Assembly (NCBI GenBank): GCA_002359495.1
Contig: DENB01000041.1
Coordinates: forward strand, 41,157 to 53,301
Direction: 5' to 3'
DNA: 12,145 bases
DNA from: Enterobacteriaceae bacterium UBA2655
GTDB taxonomy: Bacteria; Pseudomonadota; Gammaproteobacteria; Enterobacterales; Enterobacteriaceae
Shown here piece by piece: positions 7,462 to 12,145 of the stretch. Below the pieces are notes generated by a model, which was given only the letters and a program-made list of their open reading frames with translations, did not search any database and had not been told where the DNA came from. Made by a program: the position numbers and the translations under genes. Position 1 is the stretch's first letter; every line of letters starts with the position of its first letter.

Positions 7462-7490
7462 AAAAAGGCGGGATAATCCCGCCTTTTTTT
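7462..7490. terminator. Bidirectional intrinsic terminator between gltA and nei
   Basis: The stem GGCGGGA (7467-7473), loop TAA and TCCCGCC (7477-7483) is flanked by AAAAA on the left and seven T on the right, so it works as an intrinsic terminator on both strands. It starts 23 bases after the gltA stop and ends 12 bases before the nei stop. It separates the two converging transcription units. Confidence 0.93.
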
Positions 7491-7502
7491 ATGGTCGCGC
7501 GA

Positions 7503-8291
7503 TCAGTACTGGCAGCCCGGACACCAGTAAAAAGGCCGCGATGAAAGCGTGCCTTTCTCAACCAGCGCGCCGCATCGCCGACAGGCTTTGCCCTGACGAT
7601 GAAAAACCTCAAAGCGAAACGCCGCGCCGTGATGATAGCCTTTCATGGTGCCGCGCATCCGGTAGGAGTGGCGCGGCACCGCCAGCAGCGCCTCGCTCAG
7701 CGCATCCAGCTGCGCGTCGGTTAAAGTCTGGGCCTTGTGCTGCGGCAACAGCTGCGCCTGCCAGAGTATTTCTACCCGCAGGTAGTTCCCCAACCCGGCG
7801 AGAAACGCCTGATCCAGCAGAAGGCCGCTAAACTGGCGTCGTCGAAAACGCGGCGACAATAGACGCGCTTTAACCATTTCCGTCGTCAGCGAGGCGTCCA
7901 GCACGTCCGGCCCGACGCGCTGTAAAAACGGATGCGCCGCCAGCGTATCGGCATTGAGCATTTCGATATCTGACGCGCTGTAGAGCAAAATGGCGTGATC
8001 CGCCGTCGCCAGCCTGACGCGCAGTACGCGCTGCGTCTCCGGCACCGTGCCGCTGGGCACGACGCGCCAGACGCCGTAAAGCTGGTTGTGGCTGTAGAGC
8101 GTCAACCCGTTGGAGAAATGGGTCAGCAGGGCTTTGCCGCGGGTCTCAATGGCGTTGACCTGCTCGCCTAGCAGGCCCGCTTCATAGCTTTTCAGCGTCG
8201 GGAAGGCGAACCAGACGTCAGTCAGCGGCTTGCCGACAATCGCTTTCTCCAGCTGGTCCGCCGCGCGGCGTATTTCCGGTCCTTCTGGCAT
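7503..8291 (-). CDS. nei: Endonuclease VIII, DNA glycosylase/AP lyase
   Basis: Nei removes oxidised pyrimidines (for example thymine glycol) from DNA and nicks the abasic site by beta,delta-elimination in base-excision repair. Its 262 residues are about the E. coli length. P2 and E3 of the MPEGPE start are the Schiff-base nucleophile (after Met removal) and the catalytic acid; K53 in ETRGKALL is the conserved lysine; SHNQLYG at 67-73 is typical. The C-terminal zinc finger is complete: C237, C240, C257 and C260, with the DNA-contacting R252 before it. The Nei-specific ending separates it from MutM. The ATG at 8291 has AGGAG six bases upstream and lies 11 bases after the pcp stop, so nei is the last gene of the 5-oxoproline operon. 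Confidence 0.96.
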   Translation of the reverse strand: MPEGPEIRRAADQLEKAIVGKPLTDVWFAFPTLKSYEAGLLGEQVNAIETRGKALLTHFSNGLTLYSHNQLYGVWRVVPSGTVPETQRVLRVRLATADHAILLYSASDIEMLNADTLAAHPFLQRVGPDVLDASLTTEMVKARLLSPRFRRRQFSGLLLDQAFLAGLGNYLRVEILWQAQLLPQHKAQTLTDAQLDALSEALLAVPRHSYRMRGTMKGYHHGAAFRFEVFHRQGKACRRCGALVEKGTLSSRPFYWCPGCQY

Positions 8292-8302
8292 CTCAACTCC
8301 TG

Positions 8303-8950
8303 TTAATGTAAGGTGCCCCCGGACAGGCGCGTATCCCGCTCCGTCTCCAGCGAGACGCGAATAGCGATTTCTAACGCCCGGATCACGCTGGCCGCCGCCA
8401 TGCTGGGCGCGCCGGGATGATTCACCGCCTGCTCCGGCAGGTAAGGAATGTGGATAAAGCCGCCGCGCGCCGGATTTTCGCGGGTATGCAGACGGTGCAG
8501 CAAACCGTACATCACATGATTGCAGACGAAGGTGCCGGCCGTTTGCGACACCGACGCGGGAATGCCCGCCTCGCGTACCGCCGCCACGATCGCTTTAATC
8601 GGCAGTGTGGAAAAGTAGGCCGCCGGTCCCTCGTTAATCACCGGCTCGTCCACCGGCTGATTGTTCCGGTTGTCGGGAATGCGCGCATCGTCGACGTTGA
8701 TTGCCACGCGCTCGACGCTGAAGTCGCTGCGCCCGCCCGCCTGGCCGACGGCGATAATCCGCTGCGGCTGGATCTCGTCCATCGCCTGCCAGAGCCTTTC
8801 CAGCGCCTGGCCAAACACCACCGGCAGCTGGCGCGCCGCGATGCGCGCGCCGCCAATTACCCTGCCGTCCAGTTGACGCACGGCTTCCCACGAGGGATTG
8901 ACCGCCTCGCCTTCAAATGGCTCAAATGCCGTAATCAATACGGTTTTCAT
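8303..8950 (-). CDS. pcp: Pyroglutamyl-peptidase I (pyrrolidone-carboxylate peptidase)
   Basis: Pcp is a cytoplasmic cysteine peptidase (family C15) that cuts N-terminal 5-oxoproline (pyroglutamate) from peptides. It has 215 residues, the usual size. The catalytic triad is E80 ([14 protein letters not shown]), C143 ([11 protein letters not shown]) and H167 (GFIHIPYLP). The N-terminal [17 protein letters not shown] is the family signature. The ATG at 8950 has GAGG upstream and follows the DUF979 gene by 7 bases; nei follows after 11 bases. Its place next to pxpA/pxpC makes sense, because its product is the substrate of the Pxp 5-oxoprolinase. The short tail after residue 200 looks variable and is not unusual. 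Confidence 0.96.
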   Translation of the reverse strand: MKTVLITAFEPFEGEAVNPSWEAVRQLDGRVIGGARIAARQLPVVFGQALERLWQAMDEIQPQRIIAVGQAGGRSDFSVERVAINVDDARIPDNRNNQPVDEPVINEGPAAYFSTLPIKAIVAAVREAGIPASVSQTAGTFVCNHVMYGLLHRLHTRENPARGGFIHIPYLPEQAVNHPGAPSMAAASVIRALEIAIRVSLETERDTRLSGGTLH

Positions 8951-8957
8951 CTTATCC

Positions 8958-9974
8958 TCACAGGAACATCAGGAAATAAAGCAGGAAAATATTGACCAGT
9001 AACAGTAGCACACCGGTAGGCACCTGCGCTTTGATCACCGCGTTGCGATCCGGCAGCTCCAGCAGCGCGGCGGGCACGATGTTGAAGTTCGCGGCCATCG
9101 GCGTCATCAGCGTGCCGCAGTAGCCGGAGAACATGCCGATAGCCGCCATCACGGCCGGATCGCCGTGGTGCTGCACCACCAGAATGGGAATACCGATGCC
9201 CGCCGTAACGATCGGAAAGGCGGCAAAGGCGTTACCCATCACCATCGTCAGCAGCGCCATGCCAACGGCGAATACCGTCACAGCGATGAAACGGTTATCC
9301 ACCGCCAGCCAGGTTTCCGTCAGGTGCGAGATCGCGCCGCCCACGCCGGCGCTGGTGAACAGCAGACCGAGGGTGGCGAGGATCTGCGGCAGAATAAAGG
9401 CCCAGCCGATGCCGTCCAGCAGACGGCGCGTCTCCTGCATCGACTGAACCGGACGTTCATGGGTCATTTTCAGCGTGATCAGCCAGCCGAGCACGCAGCC
9501 GACCATCATCGAGAACAGCGTAACCAGCGTGGCGTGATTTCCGGCGCCGAAAACCAAGGTTTGCAGAGCGGGAAAGTTATTAAACGCCAGTACGCCGACC
9601 ACGGTGACCACCGGGATGGTCAGCGCGGGCAGAAACAGCTTGTTGCCTAAGCGCTGCGCGCTCGCCTGACGCTCCTGCTCGCTGCGCTGGTGATAACGCC
9701 CGAGTTTGACGCCGCCCAGACCGGCGATCAGCGCCATGATCACCACCACCACGCCGACGCCGATATGCAGCCAGCGCGCTCCCAGTTCAGGCGAACCGGC
9801 GAAGCGTCCCACAAGCTGGCTGGCGCCGTCGCCAATCAGAAAAATCAGGCCGTAAAGCCCCCAGAAAAGCCCGGTGGTCAGGCGGCGCGGATTGGCGCGA
9901 TCCCGCCAGGAGAGCACGGCCACCGTCAGCAAGATAATGCCCGCCAGCCACATCAGATACTGTTGTTGAAACAT
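8958..9974 (-). CDS. DUF979 family membrane protein, putative 5-oxoproline permease subunit
   Basis: This 338-residue protein is very hydrophobic, with about nine or ten membrane segments (roughly 7-23, 35-53, 68-88, 113-132, 143-165, 189-211, 227-247, 252-270, 279-300 and 315-337). The sequence recalls the DUF979 family. A conserved-looking glycine/proline-rich motif, [18 protein letters not shown], lies near residue 285-302 and resembles the re-entrant substrate loops of ion-coupled carboxylate carriers. No signal peptide or soluble domain is seen. Its ATG shares one base with the DUF969 stop (TGATG), and pcp follows after 7 bases, so all three are co-expressed. Transport of 5-oxoproline or pyroglutamyl peptides is inferred from context; the substrate is unproven from sequence. 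Confidence 0.85.
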   Translation of the reverse strand: MFQQQYLMWLAGIILLTVAVLSWRDRANPRRLTTGLFWGLYGLIFLIGDGASQLVGRFAGSPELGARWLHIGVGVVVVIMALIAGLGGVKLGRYHQRSEQERQASAQRLGNKLFLPALTIPVVTVVGVLAFNNFPALQTLVFGAGNHATLVTLFSMMVGCVLGWLITLKMTHERPVQSMQETRRLLDGIGWAFILPQILATLGLLFTSAGVGGAISHLTETWLAVDNRFIAVTVFAVGMALLTMVMGNAFAAFPIVTAGIGIPILVVQHHGDPAVMAAIGMFSGYCGTLMTPMAANFNIVPAALLELPDRNAVIKAQVPTGVLLLLVNIFLLYFLMFL

Positions 9975-10702
9975 CAGCGGCCTCCTTTCGCATGCAGCGC
10001 CTGTTGATTCAGCGCGCTCAACTCGCGCGCCAGCTTGCGGTCAAGCCGCACCAGACGCGCCGAATGGATTAAAAAGGCGCTCAGCGCGGTCGGGATCCCC
10101 CAGACGGCGATATGCAGCGGTTCGGTCTGAATGCCGGCCGACTCCAGCATGAAATTATGCATGAAGATAATGGCGCCGAAGGCGACGAAAATATCCTCGC
10201 CGAAAAAGAGCCCGACGTTATCGGTGGCGGCGGACATGGCGCGCAGACGATCGCGCACCGCCGGCGGCACGTCGCCGTAACGGTTTTCCGTCGCCCCTTC
10301 CGCCATCGGCGCCAGCAGCGGACGCACCATCTGCGGATGGCCGCCGAGGCTGGTCAAGCCGAGCGCCGCGGTAATTTCCCGCACGAAAAGGTAGACGATC
10401 AGCAGACGGCCGGCCGTGGCGGTTTTGATCTGCGCGATCCACGTCTGGGCGCGCTCCTTTAAACCGTGACGCTCCAGCAGGCCGATAACCGCCAGCGGCA
10501 GCAGCAGGATTAATGGCAGGTTGCGCGTGTTAAGAAAGCCGGAACCCAGCTTTTCCAGGATATCACCCAGCGGCATCTGCGCCGCGAACCCGGTGACAAA
10601 GCCGGCAACAATCACCACCAGCACCGGGTTAAAGCGTAATAAAAACCCCGCCACGATGGCGGCGATGCCCAACAAGGGCCAGAGATTCACGACGGTATCC
10701 AT
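9974..10702 (-). CDS. DUF969 family membrane protein, putative 5-oxoproline permease subunit
   Basis: This 242-residue protein has about six hydrophobic segments (near 7-21, 26-43, 61-77, 98-115, 165-183 and 196-213) and a basic C-terminal tail, HAKGGR. The sequence recalls the DUF969 family, which travels with DUF979. Polar motifs inside the hydrophobic region, LGLTSLGGHPQMVRPLLAPMAEGATE (about 114-139, of which GGHPQMVRP is the core) and TDNVGLFFGEDIF (about 160-172), are candidates for substrate or ion binding. The ATG at 10702 has AAGGAAG upstream. The stop overlaps the DUF979 start by one base, consistent with two subunits made in equal amounts. A terminator-like hairpin lies immediately upstream. 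The role in 5-oxoproline uptake is inferred from the neighbours. Confidence 0.83.
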   Translation of the reverse strand: MDTVVNLWPLLGIAAIVAGFLLRFNPVLVVIVAGFVTGFAAQMPLGDILEKLGSGFLNTRNLPLILLLPLAVIGLLERHGLKERAQTWIAQIKTATAGRLLIVYLFVREITAALGLTSLGGHPQMVRPLLAPMAEGATENRYGDVPPAVRDRLRAMSAATDNVGLFFGEDIFVAFGAIIFMHNFMLESAGIQTEPLHIAVWGIPTALSAFLIHSARLVRLDRKLARELSALNQQALHAKGGR

Positions 10703-10716
10703 CTTCTTCCTTCGGC

Positions 10717-10746
10717 AAAAAATAAAAGCCCGGCGCAGGGCCGGGC
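10717..10746 (-). terminator. Intrinsic terminator between pxpA and the DUF969 gene
   Basis: On the minus strand, 10 bases after the pxpA stop, GCCCGGC-CCTGC-GCCGGGC forms a 7-bp all-GC stem followed at once by TTTTATTTTTT (10717-10727). This is a canonical Rho-independent terminator by shape. Only 14 bases separate its U-tract from the DUF969 start codon, and they include that gene's ribosome binding site, so a separate promoter cannot fit after it. It probably acts as a partial terminator that sets a lower level of the downstream genes, or as a regulated one. Confidence 0.8.
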
Positions 10747-10756
10747 AACATCAAAG

Positions 10757-11494
10757 TTATGCGCGGGTTACGGCAATCTGGCTGGCGGCGAAGGCGTCGC
10801 GCAGACGCTGCGCGAACAGCAGCGCATGATCGCCGTCGCCGTGCAGGCAGACGGTTTGCGCATTTACCTTCACCCAGTCGCCGCTGACGCTGCGCACCAG
10901 GCCTTGCTGCACCATGCTCAGCGTCTGGGCAATCGCCTGTTCTTCGCTCTTGATCATGGCGCCGGGCTGGCCGCGCGGCACCAGCGCGCCGTTGCTCTGA
11001 TAGCCGCGATCGGCGAACACTTCTTCACGCGTCCTCAGACCATAATGCGCGCCCGCCTTGATCAGCTCGCTATTGGCCAGGCCCACCAGAATCAATCGGC
11101 TGTCGACCGCTTTTACCGCCCGGGCGATGGCGTCGGCCAGCGCCGCGTCGCCCGCCGCCTGGTTGTAAAGCATCCCGTGCGGCTTCACATGCGCCAGAGT
11201 TTCGCCCTCGCTCTCCGCCAGGCTTTTCAGCGCGCCGATCTGATAGACCACCTGGGCATAAACGGTTTCCGGCGGCAGCTGCATCGCGGTGCGGCCGAAA
11301 TTTTTCCGATCGGGAAAGCTGGGGTGCGCGCCGATAGCCACGCCGAACGCCTTCGCCCAGCGCACCGACTGCAGCATGGTTTGCGCATCGCCGGCATGAA
11401 AGCCGCAGGCGATATTGGCGGAACTGACCAGCTGCAGCAGCTGGCGATCGCTGCCGCTCCCCTCGCCGAGATCGGCGTTAAGATCAATTTTCAT
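10757..11494 (-). CDS. pxpA: 5-oxoprolinase subunit A (LamB/YcsF family)
   Basis: PxpA works with PxpB and PxpC to hydrolyse 5-oxo-L-proline to L-glutamate with ATP, clearing a spontaneous breakdown product of glutamine and glutamate. It has 245 residues, the family length. Signature motifs in order are [10 protein letters not shown] (3-12), [10 protein letters not shown] (27-36), GAHPSFPD (55-62), HVKPHG (102-107), EVFADRGY (158-165) and [10 protein letters not shown] (215-224); the Asp, His and Glu residues in them line the polysaccharide-deacetylase-like active site. The ATG at 11494 overlaps the end of pxpC by 11 bases with GGGGA upstream, so translation is coupled. E. coli has the same order (formerly ybgK-ybgL). 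It is followed by a terminator. Confidence 0.95.
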   Translation of the reverse strand: MKIDLNADLGEGSGSDRQLLQLVSSANIACGFHAGDAQTMLQSVRWAKAFGVAIGAHPSFPDRKNFGRTAMQLPPETVYAQVVYQIGALKSLAESEGETLAHVKPHGMLYNQAAGDAALADAIARAVKAVDSRLILVGLANSELIKAGAHYGLRTREEVFADRGYQSNGALVPRGQPGAMIKSEEQAIAQTLSMVQQGLVRSVSGDWVKVNAQTVCLHGDGDHALLFAQRLRDAFAASQIAVTRA

Positions 11495-12145
11495 GACTGA
11501 TTCCCCACTTCATATGGTCCAGCGCGCGCTGCTGATGTTGCTTCGCCTGCATCGCCTCCTCCAGCGTACAGTGGATAAAATGGATTGGCTCGCCCAGACG
11601 GATCTGCGCAAGGTGATAGAGATCGGCCTCGATCACGCAGGCGATGCGCGGGTAGCCGCCGGTGGTCTGCGCGTCCGCCATCAGTACAATCGGCTGTCCG
11701 TTGGGCGGAACCTGCACCACGCCGGGCACCAGGCCATGCGACAAGAGTTCGCGATCGGTCGCGCGCGTTAAGGCTCTGCCCTGCAAACGATAACCCATGC
11801 GGTTACTCTGCGGGCTAAGCTTCCAGCCGGTGCGCCAGAACCCCTCCTGCGACTCGCGGCTAAACTCGCTGTATTCCGGGCCGGGCAGCGCGCGGATGCG
11901 GTTGCCCCACAGCAGCTGGCGCACGCCCGCCGGTTTGGCGAAGTCGCGCGTCGGCTTGCCCAGCGGCAGTTCATCGCCGTCCGCCAGCGCGCGCCCCTGC
12001 CAGCCGCCGAATCCCGCCTTGAGATCGGTACTGGCCGAGCCGAGCATCGGCGGCACGTCAAAGCCGCCGTGGATCGCCAGATAACTGCGCATCCCGCGCA
12101 CCGGCATGGAGAGGGAGAGGATTTGTCCTTTTTTCACCGGCAGGA
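11484..12145 (-). CDS. pxpC: 5-oxoprolinase subunit C (5' part beyond window)
   Basis: PxpC is a biotin-dependent-carboxylase-like (AHS2, allophanate hydrolase subunit 2 type) protein and partner of PxpB and PxpA in the ATP-dependent 5-oxoprolinase. The frame is open from the right edge to the stop at 11484, giving about 219 residues; E. coli PxpC is about 310, so roughly 90 N-terminal residues are outside. A GTG at 12137 is internal (it aligns with the LPMKAGQ region of E. coli) and is not the start. Conserved stretches are [41 protein letters not shown] and [20 protein letters not shown]. The stop overlaps the pxpA start by 11 bases. PxpB should lie just beyond the window, by analogy with E. 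coli. Confidence 0.95.
   Translation of the reverse strand, partial: LPVKKGQILSLSMPVRGMRSYLAIHGGFDVPPMLGSASTDLKAGFGGWQGRALADGDELPLGKPTRDFAKPAGVRQLLWGNRIRALPGPEYSEFSRESQEGFWRTGWKLSPQSNRMGYRLQGRALTRATDRELLSHGLVPGVVQVPPNGQPIVLMADAQTTGGYPRIACVIEADLYHLAQIRLGEPIHFIHCTLEEAMQAKQHQQRALDHMKWGISHEN

Noticed and set aside
10826..11500. 224-codon open frame on the plus strand opposite pxpA
   Set aside because: Antisense shadow of pxpA, which has all of its family motifs.
12135..12137. GTG at 12137 as the start of pxpC
   Set aside because: The frame continues to the window edge with residues (Leu-Pro) that align to the middle of PxpC, so the gene is cut by the window and does not start here.

Overview
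The window is a chromosomal housekeeping segment from a member of the Enterobacterales. SdhB, SdhA, GltA, SucA and Nei look nearly identical to the E. coli proteins from memory. The DNA is GC-rich. An Erwiniaceae-type genus (Pantoea, Mixta or Erwinia) is my best guess, but the sequence alone does not settle it. No mobile element, CRISPR array, tRNA or rRNA gene was seen.

Region 1 (1-5517, minus strand) is the front of the sdhCDAB-sucAB... operon. Read in its own direction it is sdhC, sdhD, sdhA, sdhB, a 213-bp gap rich in inverted repeats, then sucA, which runs off the left edge. The four sdh genes are packed with overlaps or very short gaps and encode complete succinate dehydrogenase. SucA is the E1 subunit of 2-oxoglutarate dehydrogenase. 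All cofactor and catalytic residues that I could check are present.

Region 2 (5518-6151) is the 634-bp divergent control region between sdhC and gltA. It holds a good sigma-70 promoter for sdhC, a CRP-like palindrome about 80 bp upstream of that start, AT-rich ArcA-like boxes, likely gltA promoter elements, and a long gltA leader with a hairpin. gltA (plus strand) encodes the NADH-sensitive, hexameric type of citrate synthase and ends at a bidirectional terminator shared with nei.

Region 3 (7503-12145, minus strand) reads pxpC (partial), pxpA, a DUF969 membrane protein, a DUF979 membrane protein, pcp and nei. Together they form a 5-oxoproline (pyroglutamate) module. Pcp releases 5-oxoproline from peptide N-termini, PxpA/PxpC (with PxpB, presumably just outside the window) hydrolyse it to glutamate, and the DUF969/DUF979 pair is a candidate transporter. 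Endonuclease VIII (nei) sits at the tail. A strong terminator-like hairpin lies inside this run, between pxpA and the DUF969 gene.

Overall this is a conserved central-metabolism locus. I see no clearly undescribed system. The most open biology is the two-part DUF969/DUF979 permease in the 5-oxoproline cluster, the internal terminator there, and the structured gltA leader.
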